NCBI RefSeq assembly: GCF_000233455.1
Contig: NZ_JH376420.1
Location: 1,243,489-1,307,488, forward strand
DNA length: 64,000 nucleotides
From: [Clostridium] citroniae WAL-17108
Lineage (GTDB): Bacteria > Bacillota > Clostridia > Lachnospirales > Lachnospiraceae
Direction of reading: 5' to 3'
The position numbers and the translations under genes were made by a program. The notes beneath the pieces were generated by a model. That model did no database searches and was not told where the DNA came from. It worked only from the letters and a program-made list of their open reading frames with translations. Positions within the stretch are counted from its first letter, which is position 1. Each line of letters starts with the position of its first letter. This document shows, in pieces, positions 53,850-63,628 of the stretch.

Positions 53850-55250
53850 CGAGAATCGATCCCCTTGTGCATTCCACAAAGGGAACTTTTTATAGAAGGA
53901 ATTAAGCCTCTCCTCAACAAACAACTGCCAAAGTCCGGCAAACACTTCTGAATTGTCAGTTTGCAGAGCATCCTCCATCCGGCAGATCAAATCATCCGAA
54001 TTGGCTTCCATCTGCCCGGCTGCCATTAATACAGCCGAAAAAATATACCCCCAGGCTACAAGCTCCCTCAATTTACCGTAAATCTCCCGCAAAGACGCGG
54101 AAGGGCATTCGCTGGAGATGAAATTCAGAAGAACATCTATACAAAGTATACTGTTATTTTTATCATGAAGCATTCTTATTGTCTGTAACAGTTCCTTCCT
54201 CCTCTCTCTTTTAACCGATTCCAATGTATAGTGAGTCACATTGCGAACCGTCAAAGCCAGTATCTGCATTGCCTCTCCATGAAGGCGCAGGTTTTCCCGG
54301 ATTTCAGGTCTGCCCATGATATCAATGTCAACTGATTCCAGACAGACCTTTGTCCCAATCCCCATATAAGTCCTGGTCACCCCAAGTGAGTTCAATACAT
54401 CCAAAGTCCGGCGTACTGTAATTAAGGAAACATGATACCGCTCCGCCATCTTGGGCAGCGAGGGCAGATAGCTTCCAACCGGATAAACATCCCACAGAAT
54501 CTCACGGATAATGGTGGAGGCCAGCGTATAACGAACCTGCGGCCGCTTCCGGTAAATTGTCCATATAAACGGAATCTGAGTCTCATGCTCCAGATGATAC
54601 GTTTCACGATTTAAGTCAATAAACTCCATAATACCCAAATAGATATTATAATAATAGGCATCTGTTTCTTCTTTTAGGCGGTTTGCATTTTCCGCTGATA
54701 ATAAATCTTCCACTACATAATTCGCCTTCCTATCATTTCTAGGGGGATAGAAATAACTGATATAACGCATGTTCTGCCAAAAAAGGCCAAGCAATAACTC
54801 ATTATGAAATGTATTCAAAACGTCCACATACAGCCTGATTGGCTCTGATGCGGCTTGGCCCGCTGTCTTCGTCCCACCGGGGTTTTTCTGCAAATCCTGT
54901 TTTAAATTCTGTATACCCTTTTCCCATATTGATGAAAACACTAAATTACCATTAAATTGAACGTCCTGGATCCCCTCCCTGCGCAGAGCAAAATACGTTA
55001 CAACATTTTCCCTAAACAGTTCTTCCGATCCCTGATAAACAACCCTGGCAACTTTCCGCTTTTCTGTTTTTATATATCCATTCTCTTCCAGCCTGCTAAA
55101 CGCAATTTGTACGGTATTCCGGGCCACCCTGAACAAAGTGCAAATTTGTGGTACCGACTTCAATTGTTCGCCGTACTTGTATATACCAAAGAGAATACGA
55201 GACTCATAGTACTCGTAAATCAATTCATTCAGCTCATCCCTTTTTCCCAT
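53844..55250 (-). CDS. Regulator with two GntR-type HTH domains
   Basis: 468 residues. The N-terminal winged helix is near 8-70 (YGEQLKSVPQICTLFRVARNTVQIAFSRLEENGYIKTEKR). A second GntR-type HTH lies near 240-310 (VGSYLPSLPKMAERYHVSLITVRRTLDVLNSLGVTRTYMGIGTKV). Each is followed by an all-helical region of similar length, so the protein is an internal duplication with no UTRA or FadR match that I can see. The neighbouring MCP and hybrid-kinase relics suggest signalling. Confidence 0.75.
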   Translation of the reverse strand: MGKRDELNELIYEYYESRILFGIYKYGEQLKSVPQICTLFRVARNTVQIAFSRLEENGYIKTEKRKVARVVYQGSEELFRENVVTYFALRREGIQDVQFNGNLVFSSIWEKGIQNLKQDLQKNPGGTKTAGQAASEPIRLYVDVLNTFHNELLLGLFWQNMRYISYFYPPRNDRKANYVVEDLLSAENANRLKEETDAYYYNIYLGIMEFIDLNRETYHLEHETQIPFIWTIYRKRPQVRYTLASTIIREILWDVYPVGSYLPSLPKMAERYHVSLITVRRTLDVLNSLGVTRTYMGIGTKVCLESVDIDIMGRPEIRENLRLHGEAMQILALTVRNVTHYTLESVKRERRKELLQTIRMLHDKNNSILCIDVLLNFISSECPSASLREIYGKLRELVAWGYIFSAVLMAAGQMEANSDDLICRMEDALQTDNSEVFAGLWQLFVEERLNSFYKKFPLWNAQGDRFSP

Positions 55251-55555
55251 CCTTGTCCTCCAGTTTAAAATAACATCTCTTGCGCCCGATATTCTTTATC
55301 AGCCAAGCATAATCCGTCCGGCATTTCCTGAGAAAACAGTAATTTCTAAAAACGATCACCCACCCTGCTCATGATGGGTATTGTTTTATTGTACCACTCT
55401 TTCAGGAGGGATGCAATGCATATACTAGCATATTCTTACCATATACGCGAAAGGATCCTTATTTAATCCCGGCTAATGTCGAAGTTCTAGAAAAATGGAA
55501 ATATTTACTGTTATGCGTATAAAGAAAACAAAATTCCAAATTCTTCAACACTTGG
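55251..55555. other. Intergenic region upstream of the dual-HTH regulator
   Basis: No gene is seen. A 16-codon plus-strand frame after CAGGAGGGATGCA (ATG near 55418) has a good ribosome site but no support. Confidence 0.3.
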
Positions 55556-55752
55556 GAAGGATTACAGTCTTGCTTCGGGGAGGGATCACAGTCCTGCCCA
55601 GAAGAGGGATCACAGACCGGCTCAGAAGAGGGAGCACAGACCGGCTCAGAAGAGGGAGCACAGACCGGCTCAGATAAATTTTTATTGCTTGTCCCAAGAA
55701 TGCAATTTATTTCATTAAAAAAGGCTAACCGTTTACTTTTTTCGGTCAGCAC
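55459..55752 (-). CDS. Doubtful ORF containing a coding repeat
   Basis: 97 codons from GTG 55752 without a clear ribosome site. The centre is a five-fold 8-residue repeat of the SEPVCAPS type, coded by the 24-bp tandem repeat. The flanks (FFNEINCILGTSNKN) are not recognised. Confidence 0.25.
   Translation of the reverse strand: MLTEKSKRLAFFNEINCILGTSNKNLSEPVCAPSSEPVCAPSSEPVCDPSSGQDCDPSPKQDCNPSQVLKNLEFCFLYTHNSKYFHFSRTSTLAGIK
55556..55675. repeat. Five tandem 24-bp units
   Basis: Units start at 55556, 55580, 55604, 55628 and 55652. Units 3-5 differ at one or two bases, while units 1 and 2 are more diverged. There are no spacers, so it is a minisatellite and not a CRISPR. 24 bp keeps the reading frame. 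Confidence 0.9.
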
Positions 55753-56026
55753 TTATTTTATCTTTTTTATCCCTTTTTATCTGTCTCATATCTGTGGAAG
55801 AGCCTGTTTGAAATTTTCCAATTCCACAAGCCGGAATCTGCCATAATGTATCTTATACTCAATAAAGTATGATGGATTGTTTTAAATGTTTTCTTGAATT
55901 TCAATGCCGTAGTCGGATAGTATGAAAACCTTATATCCTCTGCGATACCGCATCAAACCATTGAGAAAACAACAGAGTATTTAATTAAACAGTGTAAGCA
56001 ATCACTCTCAAATAATTGTACTTGTT

Positions 56027-56227
56027 TTTTCAGATGGTAAATATTTTAAAGACAGTACAAAGACGAATCTGGAAAGCCAAATAGGGGATGTTTTGATTTA
56101 TATGTATCAATTATCGGAAGAGTTACGTTTGGAGCGCGTAAAGCGGGAAGAAGAACATAAATTATGGGTAGAAAAGCAAAGGCTGGATGAGGAACGTAAG
56201 CAGAGACTTGAGTATGAAAATGATTAA
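56027..56227 (+). pseudogene. Fragment of a coiled-coil mobile-island protein
   Basis: The frame FSDGKYFKDSTKTNLESQIG, then YQLSEELRLERVKREEEHKL and EKQRLDEERKQRLEYEND, ends in TAA. It looks like the charged C-terminal coiled coil of a hypothetical protein common in Firmicute islands. No start is present. The rest of 55753-56414 shows no gene. Confidence 0.4.
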
Positions 56228-56414
56228 GTGGATTAAATGGGCTTCGGATAAAGATTTGGGGTTATCCTATCGTTTGTTGAGGCTGTAATTCGGATGCCAG
56301 AAAGACAGAATAATGCCTTGGCGAAAGTATTCTTCCTTCTGCTAACGTAGTGTCCTACTACTTTCTCTCGAGTCTCAACTTCGTCCTGTTTTTATTGTGC
56401 CATAACCTGGCACA

Positions 56415-57410
56415 CTACTTTTCATTTGTTTTCTCTTGTAAAAAATGAAGTGAATTCAAATAATCTTGTTCCACATCGCTAAGTGTCCTTGCTTTATATT
56501 TCCTGTATTCATCTGTTGCTTTATCAACTGCCTGTTTATGTAAAATACTTCCATTTCCTTCTAACAGCTGCTCTCCACTCATTGTCAAAATACGGTCCAG
56601 ATGGTCTGACCAGTCCTGCATGGTCATAACTTGTTCCCGCTCTGCCTGGCGCTCTGCAAAATCCAAATATCCAGATACCAACTGCCCCATAGAGCGAAGT
56701 TCTTTCTCATCCAGATAATTCTTCGCTATAACGGCTTCTTTTAATGTAGGCTGTTTTCCTGCGAAGGTAGTCAGCCCCATAAACTTTTTCTCTGCATCCG
56801 CTCTTGTATAAATAACCTCTGCTGCAGTTTGTCCATGAATCGCATAATGAATTTTATTCTGGACTTTTTTAAAAAAACGGATTGAAATCTCTGCATGTGG
56901 ATCATAGTCAATACTCGTAGCATAAATTTCCAGTACCTGGCGGTAAAACACTTTCTCAGACGCACGAATGTCTCGGATGCGTTCCAGCAATTCCTTGAAA
57001 TAGCCGACACCGCCCAGATTCTTCAACCGTTCATCATCCAAAGCGAATCCTTTCCTCATATATTCCTTCAAAATACTGGTCGCCCAAATTCTAAACTGTG
57101 TACCACGCTTTGACTTTACACGATAGCCAACGGAAATAATAACATCGAGGTTATAAAATTCTACCGGCTTGTCCGAATTTGCAATGTGCAAATTTTGCAC
57201 ATTGCCTGCTTTCTGGAGTTCTCCTTCTTCAAAAACATTTTTTATGTGCTTTGAAATTACTGAACGATCCCTTTGAAATAATTCAGCCATCTGAGCCTTT
57301 GACAGCCAGACGGTATCACCGTCAAAGGCCGTTTCAATTTTTGTCAAACCATCCTCGGTGGTATAAATAAGCATTTGAGATTTTTTTCCTATATCATCAC
57401 TTAAATTCAT
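56415..57410 (-). CDS. RhuM-family protein
   Basis: 331 residues. It opens with SQMLIYTTEDGLTKIETAFDGDTVWLSKAQMAELFQRDRSVISKHIKNVFEEGEL, a phage-antirepressor-like helix-turn-helix, and has YNLDVIISVGYRVKSKRGTQFRIWATSILKEYM, the RhuM signature. The C-terminal helices include MGLTTFAGKQPTLKEAVIAKNYL. RhuM proteins (named from Salmonella SPI-3) often sit by restriction and toxin loci; the biochemical role is unknown. It belongs to a different subgroup from the RhuM segments beside RADAR. Confidence 0.88.
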   Translation of the reverse strand: MNLSDDIGKKSQMLIYTTEDGLTKIETAFDGDTVWLSKAQMAELFQRDRSVISKHIKNVFEEGELQKAGNVQNLHIANSDKPVEFYNLDVIISVGYRVKSKRGTQFRIWATSILKEYMRKGFALDDERLKNLGGVGYFKELLERIRDIRASEKVFYRQVLEIYATSIDYDPHAEISIRFFKKVQNKIHYAIHGQTAAEVIYTRADAEKKFMGLTTFAGKQPTLKEAVIAKNYLDEKELRSMGQLVSGYLDFAERQAEREQVMTMQDWSDHLDRILTMSGEQLLEGNGSILHKQAVDKATDEYRKYKARTLSDVEQDYLNSLHFLQEKTNEK

Positions 57411-57448
57411 TATATCACCTCATTTCCCTAAAATGAACCTTCTGTTTA

Positions 57449-57473
57449 AACTATCCGGATTTTCCGGATAGTT
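57449..57473. promoter_or_regulatory. Palindrome upstream of rhuM
   Basis: AACTATCCGGA (57449-57459) and TCCGGATAGTT (57463-57473) form a perfect 11-bp inverted repeat 38 bp before the rhuM start. Candidate operator or leader hairpin. Confidence 0.45.
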
Positions 57474-57681
57474 GGCTCCTGTGCCAGTTCATCATCCATA
57501 TATTTTTTTTAAGGTAACAGTATTAACATCCTTTTACTAACTACCAACCTATAATCCGTTTAAAAATATCAACATTTGAAATATAGATTCATCAAAATCA
57601 AACCGTAAGAATAATTAGATATGCAGCATTTTCTTATACATTTTGCGCTTCACGTTTTCGACAATAAGTAACATGTTTCGA

Positions 57682-57706
57682 CATTTGTTGAGTGGATAAT
57701 AATGAT
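57682..57706. repeat. Left copy of a 25-bp direct repeat flanking RADAR
   Basis: Identical to 63701-63725. It marks the start of the larger RhuM 3'-region duplication. Confidence 0.85.
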
Positions 57707-57752
57707 GTTCACAGGGCAGAATTGATCCTGGGCGGAAACTATATAATTGTCT

Positions 57753-58222
57753 TTACGCATCATTTTGATTTGCTTGATCTTCTAATTCCAACAAATACTT
57801 ATCATAATCCGACATAAATAATCGTTCCTGCACAATACGATATTTTTCAAACTCAGTTTCTGCATGAAGCTTCGCCTGTTCCTCACTGACTTTTCCCGGT
57901 CCCATCAACAATTCGTTCCCATTAAACTCCAGGAATCCGTCAAGACGCTTTGCCCAGTCTTCCATACTCATCGGTATTCTTCGTTCCACCTGTAACTCCG
58001 CATAGTCAAGATTCAGTGAAACGATTCGCTCTAATAGGACACTTCCTTTTTACTCAGATAATTCTTAGCAGTAGTAATATCTGCTTTGACAATTTTCCCA
58101 TCCAGCGCTAATTCCCATGTTGTCAGGTATAATACTTGACAATCTGACCAACCTGGCGGGAGGGCATACTTCACCCTTGACGGAATGCTCCCAGTTTTTT
58201 CATTACTACTTCTCGCCTTCAA
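57753..58222 (-). pseudogene. RhuM C-terminal remnant, frameshifted (left of RADAR)
   Basis: 58031-58222 ends with LTTWELALDGKIVKADITTAK then NYLSKKEVS; a 1-nt deletion then shifts the frame, and LERIVSLNLDYAELQVERRIP with MSMEDWAKRLDGFLEFNGN (57753-57989) completes it. The N-terminal two thirds is lost. Its 3' half is nearly identical in protein to the segment at 63773-64000. Confidence 0.8.
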
Positions 58223-58242
58223 TTATATTCTAAAATCCCGAC

Positions 58243-58502
58243 ATTTTATACACAGGATTACCTCAAAAGACTCACATATTAAAAAACAATAAATCTTTCG
58301 GGTTAATATTATCTGGATACTTACACAGTTTGCAATTATTCTCTTGACATTTCTTTTGACTTGAATGCAGTTTTATAGCTTAAAACTGATAATCGGATAG
58401 CCTTAATCTGTGTATAAAATCAAGGACTTTTAATCGAATTATACACATAGAAAAATTGCCAAATTCCTTTATTTAAGCCATTTGTGCTTTCCTGTGTATA
58501 AT
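58243..58502. repeat. Cluster of four TTATACACA motifs in inverted pairs after rdrB
   Basis: TTATACACA occurs at 58246-58254 (+), 58409-58417 (-), 58439-58447 (+) and 58493-58501 (-). The outer pair is part of a 13-bp perfect inverted repeat (58243-58255 with 58408-58420) and the inner pair of a 10-bp one (58438-58447 with 58493-58502). The motif fits the DnaA-box pattern TTATNCACA. Confidence 0.6.
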
Positions 58503-58514
58503 TTTTTAGGGAGA

Positions 58515-61139
58515 TTAGGATTCAATAGAAGGGGCATAAGGCAAATTTCGCTTATCTACAGTAAATGCCTGTATATGTCCAAACGCCTTCACATCATCCA
58601 ACCATTTTAAAACTGCCTCTTTCGTATATCTGGCTTTTCCGTTCTCATCCTTGCTTTTCAATAGCGCTACATACATAGTTACATACTCCATTTCCAAAGA
58701 TGTTTGAAAAATTCCCATATCATCCGTGTTGATTGAAATATTCATTCTGTTGGAATATTTATATAGATTCTTTCCATACATCCGAAGCATTGGATGTTGC
58801 TCAAAACGATTAAAAGGGCCTATTTTAAAATTGGAAGTTGGATTACATTCGATTCCAATCTGTTTTACCGTCAAGATTCCCATCAACTCTTCCTGTAATT
58901 TTTGAACCAGTTCTATATAATCATCACGTATATCCAAAATCTCTAGTATAGCACCTTTTTCACGAACAGAGTTGCTAAAATGATAAGATTTATAATAAGC
59001 GCGGCATGTTTTATTTTTTCTGGCCTCTTCAATCCCTCCTCTTAATGCACCATCATAAATATCCGACATTTCTGGTTGCTCATATTCCAGATACAATTCT
59101 GGCCGGTCTCCCCGAAGTTTCCATGCGTCATAATATAGTTGCCACTCTTCTTTCTCTTCCGACAAATCAATCGACACTATAGTGGCTGCCACCTGCGCTA
59201 TTGCCTGCTCCTGATCTACCCCAGAGTCTGATTCTTCTTTCTTATATTCTTTTACATTGTCCACATATACATTTTTCAGCAGCTTACTAAAATATTTTTT
59301 TAGATAACCACTCAAATCCGCCGGAATTACGATTCCATGTTCAGAACTGAATCCCAAAACCCAAGCAATATTGTCCATTAAATCCTGTCTTGAAAGCAAA
59401 ATTTTGTAATTTTTCATTTTATAATATTTTTTTGCGTTTATACCAAGAGCCATTCCATGTCCCAATCTGCTATTCTGAGGCAATTCGCAAAAATGTATCG
59501 TCTCATCAATCGCTCGCAATCCGTCCGTAAGATCAAGAAAATCCTCTCCAACATGGTATGTCCAATGCACCCAGTTTGCCTGATTCCGCTTTGCATATGC
59601 CTGAATAGCACGGTAGAACTGTGCAAATACCTCGGGTCGGCATCCAATTTCGCCTGAGCAAGTATCATATCCCCTAACCCGGGGAATCCTGCCCCAATAT
59701 TTCAAATCATTCATTTCCAAGTCAATCAACCGTTTCTGCTCTTCAATCTGTTTAGCCATTTTCTCTCTTAAAATATAATTTCGAGGCTTAAGCTCCACAA
59801 TTCCTGTTTCTTTTTCTTTCGGAAAATGTAACACATAAAAATAATCATTTCCAAGCTCTTCCGAACCACTTTTTCCAATATCCCTGTCAAATTCTTTGAT
59901 GCGGCTTATCGTCTCATCTGCAGTTGTTTTTGGTGAAAGACGCATTTCCAATGTTGATATATTCTGCCATCTACGCAGAGAACAGCCTACCAGCCTAATC
60001 ACATGTTTTTGGTATTCCGGATAATAATCTATTATATCTTCCTTCCTATCCTGATAAATCTGGAAATTTTTAAATCCTCTCATCGGATTTGTCTGAACCA
60101 TTTCCGACCGAATTCTGAAAAAAATCAATAAATATTTATAAAACAAATTCTTCTCTTCATAACGGAAGCGGGTATCTTTTTCAAATATGGCATTAAAACA
60201 ACGATAAAGAAAATATCGCTCTCCCACAATGGAAACCTCGGACTTATCATAGCAAACATCCCACAGTTCCGCCAGCGCATAATCCAGCCCCTTTTCCCTC
60301 TGTCCCTTTGCATAATCCCATTTTTCTTCTAACTGACCACGATAATATTCTATTCTGTCCTGTAATACCCGGAGATCAACCTCGTCAATATCTCTGTCAT
60401 ATAAAAACGGCATTTGAAGTTCTTGTGGGACACCGCTATAGATTTCATATAAATGCAGGCGATACGCGGCGGCACAAATACTGGAGTAAAAAATATCATT
60501 TCTATTCATATCTTCATGTTCTATTAAAATTTCAACCTCTCGGTACTCTTTAAATCGATGAAAAAAATCATTTCCATCTCCAATATGGTTCATAAGGCAT
60601 GTCCAGTTAAGCATAAATACAGGGAATGAACCTTTTAAATGGAAATGATTCTCTGCCAGTCCCACATGCCCATCCTTTCCCAACAGTTTATCGAAATCTT
60701 CAAAATCAATTTTGGGAAATGGCATACACAGATATGTAGAAATCTCTTCTTTCCCTGGATTATTATTTGCCAGGATGGCAGCCATAAATATATCCTGCCC
60801 TAAACTGGAGCTGATTTCTTTCCAATGAAGGAATTGAGAATCTTCAGACCAATTTCTAATGTCATAACAGATGTAACCACCTTTAATCTTTAGAATCTTT
60901 TGGGCCACCTCTAATATACAGCCATATATTCCTTCCTGTCGCTCTAACGCTTCACGGGCCCAATTATATAGCTGCTCATTTTCGTCCTCTGTGCTATCAG
61001 CCAAATTTCTTGCCGCCTGTAAAAAACAGCGTTTTGACACGTCCCGATAGTCGCTCAAGGTATCAGAAAAATGAATGGATACCCTCTCATAACGGATCTT
61101 GCGTAACAATATTTCAAGGACAGCCTTCTCTATATCCAT
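58515..61139 (-). CDS. rdrB: RADAR adenosine deaminase RdrB
   Basis: 874 residues, far longer than housekeeping adenosine deaminase. All ADA-superfamily metal and catalytic motifs are present: ENHFHLKGS (His165, His167), YHVGED (His529, Glu532), RLGHG (His561), ECNPTSN (764-770) and NTDDMG (Asp806, Asp807). Long insertions separate them, as in RADAR RdrB, which forms a large shell and deaminates adenosine in RNA or free nucleotides during phage infection. It lies 11 bp after the ATPase gene, so it is co-translated. The four TTATACACA motifs follow. The family name is from sequence logic, not a search. Confidence 0.88.
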   Translation of the reverse strand: MDIEKAVLEILLRKIRYERVSIHFSDTLSDYRDVSKRCFLQAARNLADSTEDENEQLYNWAREALERQEGIYGCILEVAQKILKIKGGYICYDIRNWSEDSQFLHWKEISSSLGQDIFMAAILANNNPGKEEISTYLCMPFPKIDFEDFDKLLGKDGHVGLAENHFHLKGSFPVFMLNWTCLMNHIGDGNDFFHRFKEYREVEILIEHEDMNRNDIFYSSICAAAYRLHLYEIYSGVPQELQMPFLYDRDIDEVDLRVLQDRIEYYRGQLEEKWDYAKGQREKGLDYALAELWDVCYDKSEVSIVGERYFLYRCFNAIFEKDTRFRYEEKNLFYKYLLIFFRIRSEMVQTNPMRGFKNFQIYQDRKEDIIDYYPEYQKHVIRLVGCSLRRWQNISTLEMRLSPKTTADETISRIKEFDRDIGKSGSEELGNDYFYVLHFPKEKETGIVELKPRNYILREKMAKQIEEQKRLIDLEMNDLKYWGRIPRVRGYDTCSGEIGCRPEVFAQFYRAIQAYAKRNQANWVHWTYHVGEDFLDLTDGLRAIDETIHFCELPQNSRLGHGMALGINAKKYYKMKNYKILLSRQDLMDNIAWVLGFSSEHGIVIPADLSGYLKKYFSKLLKNVYVDNVKEYKKEESDSGVDQEQAIAQVAATIVSIDLSEEKEEWQLYYDAWKLRGDRPELYLEYEQPEMSDIYDGALRGGIEEARKNKTCRAYYKSYHFSNSVREKGAILEILDIRDDYIELVQKLQEELMGILTVKQIGIECNPTSNFKIGPFNRFEQHPMLRMYGKNLYKYSNRMNISINTDDMGIFQTSLEMEYVTMYVALLKSKDENGKARYTKEAVLKWLDDVKAFGHIQAFTVDKRNLPYAPSIES

Positions 61140-61150
61140 ATAGTTTTCAC

Positions 61151-63610
61151 CTACCCGACAACAGATTTCTTAAGCATATTATACTGCTCTGAGATTTCGC
61201 TTCCTATTTCTTGGTTTTTCCCACCCTTTTCAGCCAGTACCTCCAGTTCTTTGATCTCCTGAAACAAATTTTGATAAGTATCATCATCGTTTAAACTCTG
61301 CTTCCAGACAGCATAGTCGCTAAGTTTCCTAAGATTGTCAAGCAATGTATAAAATTTAGTATTGGCTCTGCTGCTTCTTGGAACCCCAAGTTCCTGTCCT
61401 GATGCCTGTCCTTCGGCTTTATCTGCTTTCAATCGAACAATGACTTCGCCCATACCTGCAAGGTTCCCCCCATTCAGTTCCCCCAAAAGAGGTAAGTAAT
61501 CTTTAAGACCACTCAAGAACTGGTCCACACTCTCAAAAAAATGGTTATAATAATCTATCTCTTGAGCCTTATCACTAATATTTCGGTGTTCCTGTACATA
61601 TTGTGCCAGATTCATAATTTCTTCCATATTACATGCAAGTTCCTTCCAACCTTCGGTTAAAAACACTCGCTGTTGGGCTGCATTACAAAAATCCCGTTCA
61701 TTAATTCCCCATTTTTTTAAGCTTATCTTCTCCGCTACCCGCTCTGGAGAAACTGCCGACAGGAATATCTGACTCAGGTTGAATTCTGCCTTTGTAGCCA
61801 CCTGATTATTTTGTGATACCATTTCTCTAGATTCTCCATCTGAATCTTTAAAGTCAGAAATAATCCCCATCAGCACCAGTGTATCTACCAATTGTTCCTC
61901 TCTCAACAATCGCTTTATAGCAGAAACAGACATATTCTTATCAATCGATATGGAATTGTTGGATTCTATAAACGATTGGACTGAATACTCAAACTTTAAG
62001 CGAGAATTGGTTTGGACTTTTATACGTGAACTTTTATTTGTAGTCTTTATGGCCTCTTCGCGGATTAATCGATACTCACCAAAAAAATTCGGTCCAATAA
62101 AATCATACAAAAATTTCCAACTTTCAGATGCTTTTAATTTCAACATACGAATTGAAAAAAGTGTAGTTACGGCTATGGTCAGTCTGGAAATTTCTGACTC
62201 CCTCCCCAATTCTAATAATCTAAGACAATTTATTATATCACCGTTTTTCGGTTTTTTTCCACCTTTTCTGAATTCTGTATAAGCCCTTTCAACACTGTCC
62301 TCCAGCTCCGTTGAAGGGGTTTTCTCCTCTTTTATAAGCCGGTTACGCCACATTTCATATAGGGATATAAATGTGTCACGTTGTAGTGCATTAGTCTGCG
62401 TACTAGCAATTTTCCTTACCATCGCGACAGATTCATCCGACAGATTATTTTCCAGCCACACATTACAAAAATACTGTTCAAACAATTCCAGATTCTCTCT
62501 TTGATTATCAGACATATCTCCCAAAAGAGAAATCAAATTAACCAGTTCCCGAAGTGTAATAGGTATAACCGGATGAATCTCATTAGGTTTTGCTATGTAA
62601 ATCAGTCCTGTCTTCTCATAGATCAGTTTCAAAATCCCCTTTTCAATTCCTGATTTACCTGAATCAAATAAATTTCTGGTTTCCTGCTGGTCTTTATAGA
62701 TAATCTCCACCGCATTTTCACCGTCTTCTGCAATGGCACGTACATTCGGAAGCTGCATTCTTCTGGTAAGGGGAATCAGCTTCTCCATATATCGATTACT
62801 CATGTTTCTGGCTTCTCTTTTTATATCCCAGCGCCCCGAATCCCGCAACGGATTTAACTTTGTCAGTAATTCTCTCTCCACACAAAGTGTTAGTTGATTG
62901 ATGTTAACCGCCATCACAATAACAATCTGGGGAATCATAAAATATTTTCGTAACTGCTCAGCCACACTATAGACATCCTTTAAATTCAAATCCAGATCAT
63001 CAATGGGAATTACCAACATCTGCTTTTGCTTATACTTCAAAAACTGACGAACCAATTCCATAATATTTTTTTTCATATCCATGCTATCTGTAATATCTGA
63101 CAAATTCTGAATAGAGCTGTCATACGCATATTCTCTTTCAATAAATCTCTTTGCATTCTTCAGGACAGATATATTACGATGAATTTTTTGAAAGCTCTGA
63201 ACAAATTCTAAATCGTACTTTTTATCCATATTTTTTCTTTCTGAACGAAAATCGTCAAACAAACGTGAAATAATAATATCCACTATATTATGTGCCATTT
63301 CCAACGCCATGGGATCGATAACTTTTAGAACCTCTATACCAATTTCTTTTCCCAGCTCTCCCACAAAATGCTGCATTGCTGTACTTTTTCCCTGTCCTCG
63401 TTCCCCACAAAATGCAATAACATTATTCAAATAATCTACCGGCTCTATAAATTGATTGTCTTTTCTCAGAATTTCAGCCGTATAATTCTCCAGCTGTATT
63501 TTCTGTTCATTTGCCTTATTATAAATATCTTCAAAAATATCTTCATCCTTCTGAATGTCATTATCAAATACTTTAAACTCATTTCCCTGAGTAATGATTA
63601 TTTTTTTCAT
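61151..63610 (-). CDS. rdrA: RADAR ATPase RdrA (KAP-like P-loop NTPase)
   Basis: 819 residues; AGGAG precedes ATG 63610. Walker A is CGERGQGKST (69-77) and Walker B is LVIPIDDLDLN (199-209), followed by YFMIPQIVIVMAVNINQL, the sensor region of KAP/STAND-like ATPases. A long helical C-terminal part (about 380-819) lacks membrane helices. RdrA of RADAR is an AAA-like ATPase that assembles with RdrB. Gene order and spacing (ATPase then deaminase) agree with known RADAR operons. Homology by motif is clear; the partner assignment makes it firm. Confidence 0.88.
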   Translation of the reverse strand: MKKIIITQGNEFKVFDNDIQKDEDIFEDIYNKANEQKIQLENYTAEILRKDNQFIEPVDYLNNVIAFCGERGQGKSTAMQHFVGELGKEIGIEVLKVIDPMALEMAHNIVDIIISRLFDDFRSERKNMDKKYDLEFVQSFQKIHRNISVLKNAKRFIEREYAYDSSIQNLSDITDSMDMKKNIMELVRQFLKYKQKQMLVIPIDDLDLNLKDVYSVAEQLRKYFMIPQIVIVMAVNINQLTLCVERELLTKLNPLRDSGRWDIKREARNMSNRYMEKLIPLTRRMQLPNVRAIAEDGENAVEIIYKDQQETRNLFDSGKSGIEKGILKLIYEKTGLIYIAKPNEIHPVIPITLRELVNLISLLGDMSDNQRENLELFEQYFCNVWLENNLSDESVAMVRKIASTQTNALQRDTFISLYEMWRNRLIKEEKTPSTELEDSVERAYTEFRKGGKKPKNGDIINCLRLLELGRESEISRLTIAVTTLFSIRMLKLKASESWKFLYDFIGPNFFGEYRLIREEAIKTTNKSSRIKVQTNSRLKFEYSVQSFIESNNSISIDKNMSVSAIKRLLREEQLVDTLVLMGIISDFKDSDGESREMVSQNNQVATKAEFNLSQIFLSAVSPERVAEKISLKKWGINERDFCNAAQQRVFLTEGWKELACNMEEIMNLAQYVQEHRNISDKAQEIDYYNHFFESVDQFLSGLKDYLPLLGELNGGNLAGMGEVIVRLKADKAEGQASGQELGVPRSSRANTKFYTLLDNLRKLSDYAVWKQSLNDDDTYQNLFQEIKELEVLAEKGGKNQEIGSEISEQYNMLKKSVVG

Positions 63611-63628
63611 CTGTAATTTTCTCCTACA

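Noticed and set aside
55556-55675. Possible CRISPR array
   Set aside because: The 24-bp units are head to tail with no spacers and there are no cas genes in the window.
55495-55677. Plus-strand 60-codon repeat frame
   Set aside because: It is only the minisatellite read on the other strand, with no ribosome site.
58243-58502. Active plasmid-type replication origin
   Set aside because: DnaA-like motifs alone do not make an origin; no rep or par gene is near.
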